A DNA stretch of 26,775 nt from Fontibacterium sp040404065. GTDB lineage: Bacteria; Pseudomonadota; Alphaproteobacteria; Pelagibacterales; Pelagibacteraceae. The notes below the pieces were generated by a model. It saw nothing but the letters and a program-made list of their open reading frames with translations. It was not told where the DNA came from and made no database searches. Below are positions 1 through 8,785 of the stretch, piece by piece. Every line of letters begins with the position of its first letter. Positions within the stretch are counted from its first letter, which is position 1. The DNA lies in the NCBI GenBank assembly GCA_040404065.1, contig JBBAJM010000003.1; one strand, given 5' to 3'. The position numbers and the translations under genes were made by a program.

Positions 1-54
1 TGAATCTGAATCTGAATCTGAATCTGAATCTGAATCTGAATCTGAATCTGAATC
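1..54. repeat. Hexanucleotide repeat (TGAATC)9
   Basis: Nine perfect copies of TGAATC begin at the first base of the window. On the minus strand they encode alternating Asp-Ser at the C-terminal end of the partial coiled-coil protein. The array probably continues to the left, and the window (or contig) may end here because the repeat could not be assembled. Confidence 0.95.
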
Positions 55-1521
55 TAATGAATTTGGATTATATATACGATAAGAATCTTCAGAGTTAACA
101 TCAAAAAACCCACCACCATATTGAACTTTACTAGGTAAGGTATAATAATGTAATTCCGTGCTTTTATCCAATTTAATATCACCCCAATTTCCAGTTATAA
201 ATGCATTTCTTAAATTAGTTCTTTCTTTTTTATAAGATTTCATAGGATTTATTAAATCTTTTGCTCCAATGTATGGGTTGCTTCCCAATATTTCTTTAAA
301 TGGTATTATTTCATCTTTTAACTTAGTAATATTTTGAGGATCGGCATCAGGTATTTCTCCTAGTAAAGTACCTTTTGGATATTTATCTTCATATGATGAT
401 AAAAAGTCATCGTATCCTAATTCTTTTAATATTAAATCAAAAAAATCATTTTTAGCCTTAGCTATCTTACTTTCTGACGTATTTTCTGATAAAATATCCT
501 TTGTGATTTCTTTTATTTTAAATAATAAATTTTTAGATTTATCTACTTTATTATAAAATTCTTTACTATTTTCTTCTGAAAACATTTTAGATTTAGAATT
601 AATATTAAATAAATCTTGTGCGTGTTTATATTTAGATTCAATTGTAGTTTGCAAGGTAATAGGAATTTCCTTTTTTTCTTTAGCAATTTCTTTTTGTATT
701 TTTTCCTTTTCTTCAAAGAGTTGTTGTATTAATTTTTCTTTATCTTCTTTTAGTTTGTTTCTTTCTATAATATCTAATTCTTTTTCTTTTTTTAATTTTT
801 CTATTTGTGATAAAAGATCTTTTTGAACAAGATCTAGGTGATCACCTATTTCTTTTGCCTTTTCTTTTTCAGTAATATCTTTTAATTTTTGATCTAATGA
901 ATCCTTTTCTTCATACATTTTTTTAATAATAAATTCCAAGTCTGATAATTTTAATGTATCTTTTTTAATAAATTCTTCAATTGTATTTTTGTATTCTGTA
1001 ATACTATTCTTGATCTGGTCAAAATTATTTATTACAGTACTACTAAAACTATCAAATTTCTTAAAATATTCACTTTGAATACGTTCTATTTCGCTTTCGT
1101 ATTTATTTTTTATAGCAATAATTTCATGATTTTGACTATCGTATAATAATTTATATCTTGTTTTTTCAGAAATTGCTTCTTCTAAATCCTTTTTAATTTT
1201 GTTATGTTCATCATTTGAAATAGTTGAATTTTCTGCATTTTTAAAGAAATTTAATAAATTATCTTTATCTACTTTACTAAATCCTTCAACAACAGGAATT
1301 TTTTCTAATACATCATTTACCTTTCCATTTTTCATTTCTGTAATATCTATAGGTTCTATTAATTTACCAATAGTACCATCAGCATTAATAAATCCAATTA
1401 CTAATTTATTATTTGATACAATAAATCCAAGTGCTTTCGTATATGAAAATTTGAATGGTGAAAAAACAATTTTTGGATAATTCTTTTTAATATAATCTAT
1501 AATATTTGATTTATTATCCAT
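1..1521 (-). CDS. Coiled-coil protein with C-terminal Ser-Asp repeat (partial, runs off the left edge)
   Basis: The reading frame is open from an ATG at 1521 to position 1, giving 507 codons without a stop, so the 3' end lies outside the window. The N-terminal ~100 residues (start MDNKSNIIDYIKKNYPKIVF) look globular and include a beta-rich stretch around LGFIVSNNKLVIGFINADG. Residues ~115-300 are Lys/Glu-rich with heptad-like spacing and probably form a long coiled coil. A second folded part, roughly 300-480, contains GNWGDIKLDKSTELHYYTLP. The last visible residues are a pure Ser-Asp dipeptide run encoded by the hexamer repeat at the window edge. No enzyme motif is visible. The gene is co-directional with the OTU-protein gene and starts 36 bases after that gene's stop. 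A structural or scaffold role is possible, but the function is unknown. The frame is certain; the function is not. Confidence 0.85.
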   Translation of the reverse strand, partial: MDNKSNIIDYIKKNYPKIVFSPFKFSYTKALGFIVSNNKLVIGFINADGTIGKLIEPIDITEMKNGKVNDVLEKIPVVEGFSKVDKDNLLNFFKNAENSTISNDEHNKIKKDLEEAISEKTRYKLLYDSQNHEIIAIKNKYESEIERIQSEYFKKFDSFSSTVINNFDQIKNSITEYKNTIEEFIKKDTLKLSDLEFIIKKMYEEKDSLDQKLKDITEKEKAKEIGDHLDLVQKDLLSQIEKLKKEKELDIIERNKLKEDKEKLIQQLFEEKEKIQKEIAKEKKEIPITLQTTIESKYKHAQDLFNINSKSKMFSEENSKEFYNKVDKSKNLLFKIKEITKDILSENTSESKIAKAKNDFFDLILKELGYDDFLSSYEDKYPKGTLLGEIPDADPQNITKLKDEIIPFKEILGSNPYIGAKDLINPMKSYKKERTNLRNAFITGNWGDIKLDKSTELHYYTLPSKVQYGGGFFDVNSEDSYRIYNPNSLDSDSDSDSDSDSDSDSDS

Positions 1522-1557
1522 ATATTATACTTAAACATTTTTTTTTTAATAAATTTA

Positions 1558-4500
1558 CTAATAATTATAATCAAGTAATACGTCATAGTGATTTTCTCCT
1601 GTATATAATAAATTACAGTCAAAACGTCTATTACAATCTTCTGTTATTTTAGTACCTGATAGTATTAATTCAATCTTACCATTTGGTATAGGTTCTCCTT
1701 TTTTACATAATGTATATACATTAAAACAATAATCTTTAAAAGTATTTGATAAAGAAATTAAGGTAATATGATCTCCCCAAAAGTTGTCTTTCATATAATC
1801 ATCTACAGAATATTCAAAAAATTCAGAATCTTTTTTATATAATATTTCCAATTCATTTTTCATTTCATTTTTAACTTTTTGATACATATTTGAATCACCA
1901 TAAATAATCTTTGCTACAGCTCTATATTGACAATTACCATCTCCTTCTATACGTTCAAATTTAAAATCATATTTTTTTAATAAATCCTTAAAATCATTTA
2001 AATCATCTTTAAAATTGTCAATGTAATCTATTTCATTGCATTCTATATTAAAAAGATTTTTTCTTTTTTCTTTACCAGATTGCAAAGACATATTATTTAG
2101 TATTTTTTCTATTCCATTTTGTTCTATTCTAGTTTGTTTTATATTTTCTTGCAATGGAAATGGAATTTGAATTAGATTTGGATTTGGTATATTTTCTAAT
2201 TCTTTTAATGATGGAAATTTATAAGATTGTGATTTAAGTAAAATACTTTGAGGAACAATAGTTGTATCGGTAGTTGTATCGGTAGTTGTATCGGTAGTTG
2301 TATCGGTAGTTGTATTGGTAGTTGTATCGGTAGTTTTAGGCAATACAATAGGTTTACTTGTTTTTGGTGCTTTAATAATTCCTTTAATTGACATTTTAAA
2401 TGTCACTTTAGGTAATCTATTGAATTCGTTTATTAACTCTTCTAATTTATTAATATCGATTGCCTTATTACTTTCTATAAATGTTTGTAGACTAATTTTT
2501 TGTACTTTATCTATTATAATACTTTCTTTGACTGGTATTATAAGACCTCTTTTGGTAACAATCATAATTACTTTATTAAAACTATTAACTATTTGAAAAA
2601 ATATATCATGAACTGTATCTTTTATTATAGATAATAAAGTTGTTGTATCGTATAATTCAGTATAATCAAAATTATCAGGATATTTGTTTTCTTTTACACA
2701 AGAAGATTTATAATAATCTATAAAGAAATTAACAATATTAGTTTTAGGAGTATCATTACTATCATACTTAAATGTATAAGAGACAATTGATTTTATATTT
2801 TTTTTCAATTGTAAATTACCTGGTGAACCTGGAGTCCAAGAAACTTGAGTATCTTTTACAATTAATTCAAATGAATTCATTCTTTTTAACAAGAAAATAT
2901 AAGGTTTTGATGTATTTTGTTTTATAGGCAAGCACATGACTCTCATATTATTATAATCTTCTTTTTCTGTTGTTTTAGTTTTGATAAGAGGTATATTAAT
3001 AATCATTATATTACATTCTAAACATCTTTGAATAATATCTATTAATTCTAACCATTGGGTTTCTTGATCATTTATTGATTTTATATAATTTTCTAATGAT
3101 CCATATTTTGAATAAATTGTACCATTGTTTAACTTGTGAAAATCAGATTGGTTATTTTGTAAAAATTTTATTATATATCTTCTTAAACCAAAAGTTGTTG
3201 TATTTGATCCTATTTTATATCCTAATGCTTCTATAATACAGTTTAAAAATGAAAATTTATTTTGTTCAACACCCCATCTAATCATAGCTCCACCTTTCCG
3301 TCTAACTACGTCTTCGTTAGAAGTACCATTATTCGGAGTAATCAATTCATTTAACAATATATTTAATGGAGTTGGTAAAATACCTTTTCTCCTTTTTTCT
3401 AATGGCTTATTTGTTGTGATTAAATAAGGATTTTCTTTTATTACTTGTTCAGGTAAAACATATAATTTAGGTTCATTTTGAAAACAACAAGGTATTGAAT
3501 TTTTAGTATAACCAAAAATTTTTTCATTTTCATGTTGATTACATGGTTGGTGTAAATTATTATTTTTTCTATTTGTAAAATCAACTTTAAAATCAGTTCC
3601 ACATTTACCAGATTCCCCATTATTAGATTGTGTTAAATTATATAATTTTGTAGATTGTAACCAAATAGATTCATTTTCGTTTTCTTTTGAAATTTCATTT
3701 TTATGTATTGTATCAATTAGATCTTTATTATGAATATGTACTAATTTATTGTTTTCAACATCCAAGAAATAATAAGGTTGATTTATATTTTCTTTTGTTG
3801 TATCAGATATCATTTTTATAACATATGTTTTAATTTTTTGATTATTATACTCGACATTTATTAAAAAATTGGATGGTTGTACTATTGTTTCTAATAATAA
3901 AGGATCTCCGATATTTCTTAATACGCCTTCTCCCTTTTTTTGAAAACAACAAAGAATATTAGCAGGTGTAAATCCAGGATATTTATATTGATCTCCTGTA
4001 CAAATATAATTTGTATCTTGATAATTTAATATACGATAATCTTCATAATTTCTCTTCTGATCATAATTTTCATAATTTTCATTATTTGCAGTTATAGGTT
4101 GACGTTCTTTTTGACATTTAATAGGATTTACTATACTTGGATTATATTTTCTCATTTGTTTTATATTACTCTTTTTCTTTATTTTTTGTTCATATTCTTC
4201 TTCAATATCAGAAAAAAGTGCATCTTCATCTTCCCCCTTTCCTAATTCATTTGCTATTAATATTTGGTTAATTATAGTTTCTAATTGCTGGTTACTTGAA
4301 CTACCAAAAATATATAATAAAGAAGAATCCTTTTTATATGGATTGTCTTTTATATTTACTGTTAAACCTAATTTTTCATAATCTTCATCAACAACTATTT
4401 CTTTAGGTTTATAATAAAATGACAAAATTTCACTATTATTTATCATTTTTGCTGTAAAAATTTTTTGAATTCCTAAATCTGATAATGGAAATTTATCTTT

Positions 4501-5709
4501 TTGAACAAGTTCTTCAGTCGTTAAAATAGCATTAATAGATTCTATTGATATCTGTTCTTTTTTAATTGGAACAAGTCTCTTTGATTTAGAATATATACCA
4601 AATAATGTATCAAACTTTTTAATAATATTATTGATAATTAAGTGTATAATATCTATAATTTCATTTATAGAACGTTTATCATCTTCTATATCAAAAGTTG
4701 TTTTAACATTAATACTTCCATTGTCTAAAAATTCTATTGTCATATAATAATTGTCATTTGAATTTTGAAATTTAAAATGGTGTTTTATTACTAAACCTTT
4801 AATTTTTTTATACGTGATTTTATTTTTTTTCTTATTTTCATTTAAAATCCATGATTTTATAGTATCTTTGGATACAGAATCTATTAATTTATTATAAATT
4901 TTTATAACAGGATCTTTTTTTGATGCCGTGTTGTAAGCTATAAATGGTATATCATCAGATAATTCTAATATATTAAAAACAGATTGTGTATTAAGAAATT
5001 TATCTTCTTTACCAAATTCATTTTTAATAGAAAATGAAATACTAGTGTATATGAAACTTGGAGTTTTATCTTCGTTTATTTCATAATTAAATGACTTGTC
5101 TTGGTAAGCTATATTATAAAAAGACTCGAGTGAATCATTTTCATCATTAAAAGTATTTATATTATTTATCAAAAAGTTTTTAATAGTATTTTGAATATAA
5201 TCATCAATATCTCTTTTTAAATTACCTTTTTCAGTTTCGCTTATGATTTGTAAATTTTCTGATATTATATAATTGTAAAATCTATTTTTTATTAAAAAAT
5301 TAAAGTCATCTATTGTTAAATCAGTATATTCTTTTGATAATTCTTTAAAGAATTTGTATTTTTCATCTTCATTTTGAATATATAAAGTATATATGTCTTT
5401 AATATCTTTTATATTATCAAAAATAGATGTTACGTAGATAATAGGATTTGTGGGTAAAGGCGAATTGTAATAATTTAATAAACAATCTTTATTAGCTAGT
5501 AATTTTTTTTCGTTTTCATTTTTAATTTCTAATTTTATAAAACTTGGATAATATTTAATTTTATCTTCATTTTTTTGCATTGATAGAAATATTTTCTTTT
5601 TTATTTCTAAAATATTTTCGTCAATCAATACACCAAATGGTACACCGTTAGGATTTAATATAGAACCATTTTTTTCTATAATAGTTATACCTAATGTCAT
5701 TATTAACAT
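1558..5709 (-). CDS. Giant NCLDV protein with C-terminal OTU-type cysteine protease domain
   Basis: This 1383-residue protein ends in a recognisable OTU domain (~1235-1383). It has the nucleophile motif GDGNCQYRA with Cys1260, an internal WGDHITLISLSN segment typical of the fold, and the C-terminal His in ENHYDVLLDY (His1374). OTU enzymes remove ubiquitin or ubiquitin-like chains, and all expected catalytic residues are present. The long upstream part has two similar Cys-Cys modules (YPGFTPANILCCFQKK and GYTKNSIPCCFQNE) followed by a Gly-Ile-Leu-Pro-rich segment. I associate YPGF/CCF modules with large NCLDV proteins, possibly of the poxvirus VETF-large/ASFV G1340L type, but cannot verify that. 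A Thr-Thr-Asp-Thr linker (six 12-bp repeats) precedes the OTU domain. An in-frame palindromic element lies at 3293-3328. The first ATG (MLIMTLG) or the ATG three codons later could be the start. The OTU assignment is strong; the N-terminal function is unknown. Confidence 0.88.
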   Translation of the reverse strand: MLIMTLGITIIEKNGSILNPNGVPFGVLIDENILEIKKKIFLSMQKNEDKIKYYPSFIKLEIKNENEKKLLANKDCLLNYYNSPLPTNPIIYVTSIFDNIKDIKDIYTLYIQNEDEKYKFFKELSKEYTDLTIDDFNFLIKNRFYNYIISENLQIISETEKGNLKRDIDDYIQNTIKNFLINNINTFNDENDSLESFYNIAYQDKSFNYEINEDKTPSFIYTSISFSIKNEFGKEDKFLNTQSVFNILELSDDIPFIAYNTASKKDPVIKIYNKLIDSVSKDTIKSWILNENKKKNKITYKKIKGLVIKHHFKFQNSNDNYYMTIEFLDNGSINVKTTFDIEDDKRSINEIIDIIHLIINNIIKKFDTLFGIYSKSKRLVPIKKEQISIESINAILTTEELVQKDKFPLSDLGIQKIFTAKMINNSEILSFYYKPKEIVVDEDYEKLGLTVNIKDNPYKKDSSLLYIFGSSSNQQLETIINQILIANELGKGEDEDALFSDIEEEYEQKIKKKSNIKQMRKYNPSIVNPIKCQKERQPITANNENYENYDQKRNYEDYRILNYQDTNYICTGDQYKYPGFTPANILCCFQKKGEGVLRNIGDPLLLETIVQPSNFLINVEYNNQKIKTYVIKMISDTTKENINQPYYFLDVENNKLVHIHNKDLIDTIHKNEISKENENESIWLQSTKLYNLTQSNNGESGKCGTDFKVDFTNRKNNNLHQPCNQHENEKIFGYTKNSIPCCFQNEPKLYVLPEQVIKENPYLITTNKPLEKRRKGILPTPLNILLNELITPNNGTSNEDVVRRKGGAMIRWGVEQNKFSFLNCIIEALGYKIGSNTTTFGLRRYIIKFLQNNQSDFHKLNNGTIYSKYGSLENYIKSINDQETQWLELIDIIQRCLECNIMIINIPLIKTKTTEKEDYNNMRVMCLPIKQNTSKPYIFLLKRMNSFELIVKDTQVSWTPGSPGNLQLKKNIKSIVSYTFKYDSNDTPKTNIVNFFIDYYKSSCVKENKYPDNFDYTELYDTTTLLSIIKDTVHDIFFQIVNSFNKVIMIVTKRGLIIPVKESIIIDKVQKISLQTFIESNKAIDINKLEELINEFNRLPKVTFKMSIKGIIKAPKTSKPIVLPKTTDTTTNTTTDTTTDTTTDTTTDTTIVPQSILLKSQSYKFPSLKELENIPNPNLIQIPFPLQENIKQTRIEQNGIEKILNNMSLQSGKEKRKNLFNIECNEIDYIDNFKDDLNDFKDLLKKYDFKFERIEGDGNCQYRAVAKIIYGDSNMYQKVKNEMKNELEILYKKDSEFFEYSVDDYMKDNFWGDHITLISLSNTFKDYCFNVYTLCKKGEPIPNGKIELILSGTKITEDCNRRFDCNLLYTGENHYDVLLDYNY
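2261..2333. repeat. 12-bp tandem repeat (GGTAGTTGTATC) in the OTU-protein gene
   Basis: About six copies of a 12-base unit, one with a C-to-T change, encode a TTDT linker on the minus strand. It separates the large N-terminal part from the OTU domain and is likely length-variable. Confidence 0.9.
3293..3328. repeat. Palindromic element, subtype B, in frame in the OTU-protein gene
   Basis: The 36-base stretch has the pattern CACCTTTCCGTCTAAC...GTTAGAAGTACC, with TCTAAC/GTTAGA as inverted arms and a GTACC end. It is richer in G+C than its surroundings and adds NGTSNEDVVRRKGG on the minus strand. Similar core sequences (CCGTCTAACKACGT) occur at 9955, 13491, 19178 and 26081. Confidence 0.65.
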
Positions 5710-5760
5710 TTACTGAGAAATAAATCTTTTAAAAATATCGATTATATTGTTTATAAAAAT

Positions 5761-7128
5761 TTATAAAAATTTTTTCTTTTCAATAATTGTTTTTAAAGAA
5801 TTACAAATAAGAAGAAAATGATCTGTAATTTCTTTGATTTGTTCTGTTTTTTTAAATCCTGTCGTTATAATATTTCCTGTTTGAAATATCAAAAATGTAA
5901 TGTTTGTACAAGTACATTTGTCTGAACAAATACAGGTACCTTTACCGTTAGTAGGTAAGGTATCTTTACCGTCCCCAACGTTAGTAGATAATGTATCTTG
6001 ATTATTTAAATTTATTTTATAAATGAGTTTAATACCAGAATATGATTCTGGCTTGTATTTGCATATATAATTTAATTTTACAAGTTGTTCATATAAACGT
6101 TGTCTATTTATTTCATAATCTATAGTAAAATACACATTTATACAATTTACATTAAAATCTATTTTCTTTTTAAAAGAACAATCTTGTCGTCCAATGACGT
6201 CTACGACGTTACCTTCTTTTATTAGTTTATCTAAATTGTCTTTATTATCATCGCAACTCCAATTAAAAGGATTACATGAATATTCTATTTCTAAAACATC
6301 TTGTGTATTATCTATATTAATAATTTTATCTTTATCTATATTATAATCTATTTTTCCTATAAGAATAGTATTATTGTAATAAATAAAATCATTTATTGGA
6401 TCAATGTATATATTAATATTTTTTTTATAAAATTTATTTCTATTTTTAAATAGTTCAATCTTTGAAAACCCTATATTTTCTCCTTTGAAATTAATAATAG
6501 AACGTTGTCTTTTTTTTTCTATTTTTGTAGAAATAAACATTTTTGTTTTATGATCAATAGTATATTCTTTTTTATTAATAATATATTTATTATTGTCTTT
6601 TTTGTATCCAATAATAACGTTACCGTCTCCAACGTTATCCTTACATTTACCGTCTCCAACATTAGTTTTATACGAATATACTAATTTATCTTTATCTATT
6701 AATACTCCATTTTCATCTTTTGTCAATAAAATAACATCTTTTTTATCAATTATGCTTTTTAATTTATAATAAATAGTTCTAGTAATATCTGCACCTTCAT
6801 TTTCACTTTTACATCCAGTTAAATGTAAACTTCCATTTCCAAATAATTTTACATTAACATTATTCCCATCATTATTTAAAATAATTGTAATTTGATTGTA
6901 AAAAAGTGTTTTTTTTATTTTATCGATATTTTTATTTTTTGCTTTTTTATAAATTGAAGTAGAATATTTTCCTTTCATAATACTTAAATCGGCGTAATTG
7001 TATTTTATACCAATGATTTGGTCATCTATATTTAAATATTTTCCAATGTTTGTTAAATTTAATTGACAATATGGTAATTGTGTAGATATTGTAATTGTAG
7101 AAATTTTTGGTTCAGATTTCAATGACAT
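5761..7128 (-). CDS. TATA-box-binding-protein-like transcription factor (Mimivirus R453 type)
   Basis: This 455-residue protein has two copies of a TBP-like half. Residues ~75-125 contain KLFGNGSLHLTGCKS followed by an amphipathic helix, matching the 'F-x-SG-x-x-x-x-TGAKS' signature of TBP. Residues ~330-455 contain TFLIFQTGNIITTGFKKTEQ and a final helix. TBP binds the TATA box with two such repeats; Mimivirus has a similarly diverged member. The ~200 residues between the halves are Lys/Asn/Ile-rich and poorly conserved. A Cys-rich loop (CICSDKCTC, ~399-407) lies just before the last strand. At least three palindromic elements lie within the coding sequence (5935-5996, 6185-6214, 6616-6665) and add VGDG-type peptides. 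The start is the ATG at 7128, preceded by a 17-bp tandem array, with an early-promoter match upstream of that. It likely acts in viral transcription in the cytoplasmic factory. Confidence 0.8.
   Translation of the reverse strand: MSLKSEPKISTITISTQLPYCQLNLTNIGKYLNIDDQIIGIKYNYADLSIMKGKYSTSIYKKAKNKNIDKIKKTLFYNQITIILNNDGNNVNVKLFGNGSLHLTGCKSENEGADITRTIYYKLKSIIDKKDVILLTKDENGVLIDKDKLVYSYKTNVGDGKCKDNVGDGNVIIGYKKDNNKYIINKKEYTIDHKTKMFISTKIEKKRQRSIINFKGENIGFSKIELFKNRNKFYKKNINIYIDPINDFIYYNNTILIGKIDYNIDKDKIINIDNTQDVLEIEYSCNPFNWSCDDNKDNLDKLIKEGNVVDVIGRQDCSFKKKIDFNVNCINVYFTIDYEINRQRLYEQLVKLNYICKYKPESYSGIKLIYKINLNNQDTLSTNVGDGKDTLPTNGKGTCICSDKCTCTNITFLIFQTGNIITTGFKKTEQIKEITDHFLLICNSLKTIIEKKKFL
5935..5996. repeat. 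Palindromic element pair (subtype C) in the TBP-like gene
   Basis: The stretch starts with GGTACC, contains ACCGTTAGTAGGTAAGGTATC and then ACCGTCCCCAACGTTAG. It encodes the peptide DTLSTNVGDGKDTLPTNGKGT. Its core resembles the 6616-6665 elements. It lies between the last strand pair and the Cys-rich loop of the second TBP half. Confidence 0.6.
6185..6214. repeat. Palindromic element-like insert in the TBP-like gene
   Basis: GTCGTCCAATGACGTC followed by TACGACGTTACC forms interleaved palindromes around GACGTC. It is far more GC-rich than its flanks. In frame it encodes GNVVDVIGRQD, between the central spacer and the second TBP half. Confidence 0.5.
6616..6665. repeat. Two tandem subtype-C elements in the TBP-like gene
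   Basis: Two copies of TTACCGTCTCCAAC(G/A)TTA occur here, separated by CTTACA. They encode NVGDG twice on the minus strand (around residues 156-171). The same core recurs at 5966 and at 12988. Confidence 0.65.
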
Positions 7129-7137
7129 AATATATTT

Positions 7138-7205
7138 GATTATAGCAATTTAGTGATTATAGCAAGTTAGTGATTATAGCAAGTTAGTGATTATAGCAAG
7201 TTTTT
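7138..7205. repeat. 17-bp tandem repeat between divergent genes
   Basis: Four copies of GATTATAGCAAGTTAGT (first with a mismatch) at 7138, 7155, 7172 and 7189 lie directly upstream of the TBP-like gene start. They separate it from the early-promoter match at 7214. Confidence 0.9.
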
Positions 7206-7213
7206 AATTAAAT

Positions 7214-7221
7214 TCAATTTT
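7214..7221 (-). promoter_or_regulatory. AAAATTGA early-promoter match facing the TBP-like gene
   Basis: The minus strand reads AAAATTGA exactly, the Mimivirus early promoter octamer, pointing toward the TBP-like gene. The distance to the ATG is about 85 bases, longer than usual, because the 17-bp array lies between them. In such AT-rich DNA a chance match is possible. Confidence 0.4.
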
Positions 7222-7226
7222 ATTCT

Positions 7227-7282
7227 ATTTTTTTATTTGTATTTTTTTATTTGTATTTTTTTCTTTGTATTTTTTTCTTTGT
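7227..7282. repeat. 14-bp T-rich tandem repeat
   Basis: Four copies of ATTTTTTTATTTGT (the last two with C for A at position 9) occur at 7227, 7241, 7255 and 7269. They end ten bases before the ATG of the 307-residue gene and fill its promoter region. Confidence 0.88.
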
Positions 7283-7292
7283 ATAATGTATA

Positions 7293-8216
7293 ATGAAAGT
7301 AATTCATATACAAAAGGTAATAAAAAATAATAAATTGTTTTTTGTTGCTATAATAGCTTTATCAATTGTAGTTTTATATTATTATTTTTTTCATAAAAGA
7401 GAAAATTTCGATGGATCTGGTACAAACAATGTCTTTTCAAAATTAGCTTGTATAATTGGAACAGATGGAAATGAATATGTTTTTAAAGTTGATAATTCTT
7501 TAAATATAAAAAATTCTAAAACATTACATTCTTTAGTACGTAATTATAAAAAGGGCGATACTACTATAAATCAAATAAAAAAAACAGATTTCCTTGAAAC
7601 TAGTGATTCTATTCCTTGTGATGAAGCAAACTTTTCTACTTATTATGTAAAAAAATTAAGAGATCCTATTTCTAAAACAAAAGCATTATTTAATACTTTT
7701 AATTCAAGTTGGCAAAATCAAGAATGTACAGTTTCAGATATAAAAAATGAAGGTCATTGGTGTAATAAAGTATATAATGCCATAAATGACAATCCTACAT
7801 TATGTGATACAAGTGATCCTAAAAATAATCCTCCTAAATATTGTAACGATTTTAAAGATGTTAAAACTTTTGCATCCAGTTCTGATCTTACTAAAGGACC
7901 TATTATAAATAATTTAAAAGCATCTGGTAGGTCTTGTCCTGATCAATGTACTGTAAAATCTGGTAAAATACCAGATTCTTATACTGATCCAATTACAGAA
8001 AAATTAGTATGTTTAACAGACACTGGTCTTGTAGATGGTAAATGTGTTGGTACACAGCTTTTTACTATTACAAATGGAAAAATCATTGATAGTTATAGTA
8101 AAGGATGTAAAAAATGCGCATCAAGAGCTTCTACTGTAGAAGATAGAGCTACTTTAGCAGCTATTCCTGATAATATTTGGCCTTTTAATAAATGTGTAGA
8201 AGGATGTGCTATATAA
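7293..8216 (+). CDS. Cys-rich single-pass membrane protein, probable virion component
   Basis: The 307-residue protein begins with a short basic tail and one hydrophobic segment (LFFVAIIALSIVVLYYYFF, ~15-33). A long soluble part with many scattered cysteines follows, among them SCPDQC, CKKC and a terminal CVEGC. There is no signal-peptide cleavage pattern, so it is probably a type II or N-anchored protein. Cys-rich anchored proteins of this kind are common in NCLDV virion membranes, where a viral thiol-oxidase system forms disulfides; that role is inferred here. I do not recognise a named family. The gene is followed 58 bases later by another probable virion gene on the same strand, and the intergenic spacer contains an AT palindrome (AATTTAATTAATTAAATT, 8236-8253). 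Confidence 0.8.
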   Translation: MKVIHIQKVIKNNKLFFVAIIALSIVVLYYYFFHKRENFDGSGTNNVFSKLACIIGTDGNEYVFKVDNSLNIKNSKTLHSLVRNYKKGDTTINQIKKTDFLETSDSIPCDEANFSTYYVKKLRDPISKTKALFNTFNSSWQNQECTVSDIKNEGHWCNKVYNAINDNPTLCDTSDPKNNPPKYCNDFKDVKTFASSSDLTKGPIINNLKASGRSCPDQCTVKSGKIPDSYTDPITEKLVCLTDTGLVDGKCVGTQLFTITNGKIIDSYSKGCKKCASRASTVEDRATLAAIPDNIWPFNKCVEGCAI

Positions 8217-8274
8217 AAAATTATATGTTATTTTAATTTAATTAATTAAATTTATTTTATATACATAAATATAT

Positions 8275-8760
8275 ATGTCATCACCTGCCCATTTTTCATT
8301 TACACGTTCAAAATATGACGAATGTGCTTTAGATAAAAGTAATAAAGAAAGTACATCTCCATTTGATTGGGTAACAGATAAATCAATTTTAGAATCAAAA
8401 GAAGTTTGTTTTCAAGCAGCTTCACCATTTATGCATAATCCATTTAGAAGTATTCCTGTAGAATCTATAGATGTTGAAAGTGATTTAAGAGGCCAAAATG
8501 TTAATTTTACAAAATGTCCTGAAAAGAAATTTAATCCAAATAAAGCAAATCCAGTTAAAACAAAAATATTATTAGATTGTGATAATAAACTTGTACCAGA
8601 ATATACTAGAGTTGGTAGAGCTTGTAATGTTTTAAGTGGTATTAATATTAATCGTTTTCATCCACTTTGCGAAGATCATCAAGAAATAAATAAAATTCAT
8701 GATAATGCTTATATTGGTACTAATACAAGATTAGTTATTAAAGATGCTTATAGAAAATAA
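8275..8760 (+). CDS. Conserved NCLDV small protein with ESDLRG motif
   Basis: This 161-residue soluble protein has conserved-looking blocks: NPFRSIPVESIDVESDLRGQ, TKCPE and ARVGRACNVLSGI-like spacing (seen as TRVGRACNVLSGININRF). The ESxLRG...CP pattern is one I associate with small structural proteins of Mimiviridae, but I cannot name the family with certainty. It has six cysteines and no membrane segment. The ATG at 8275 follows a classic AT-rich spacer. The gene sits in tandem with the Cys-rich membrane protein and is convergent with the small membrane protein gene ending at 8786. A role in the virion is inferred from this context. Confidence 0.78.
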   Translation: MSSPAHFSFTRSKYDECALDKSNKESTSPFDWVTDKSILESKEVCFQAASPFMHNPFRSIPVESIDVESDLRGQNVNFTKCPEKKFNPNKANPVKTKILLDCDNKLVPEYTRVGRACNVLSGININRFHPLCEDHQEINKIHDNAYIGTNTRLVIKDAYRK

Positions 8761-8785
8761 CTTTAAACTTTTCTGGTTACTTTTT

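Noticed and set aside
1199..1480. Plus-strand ORF in the coiled-coil gene
   Set aside because: Low-complexity Phe/Ile/Ser-rich antisense of a clear coding frame.
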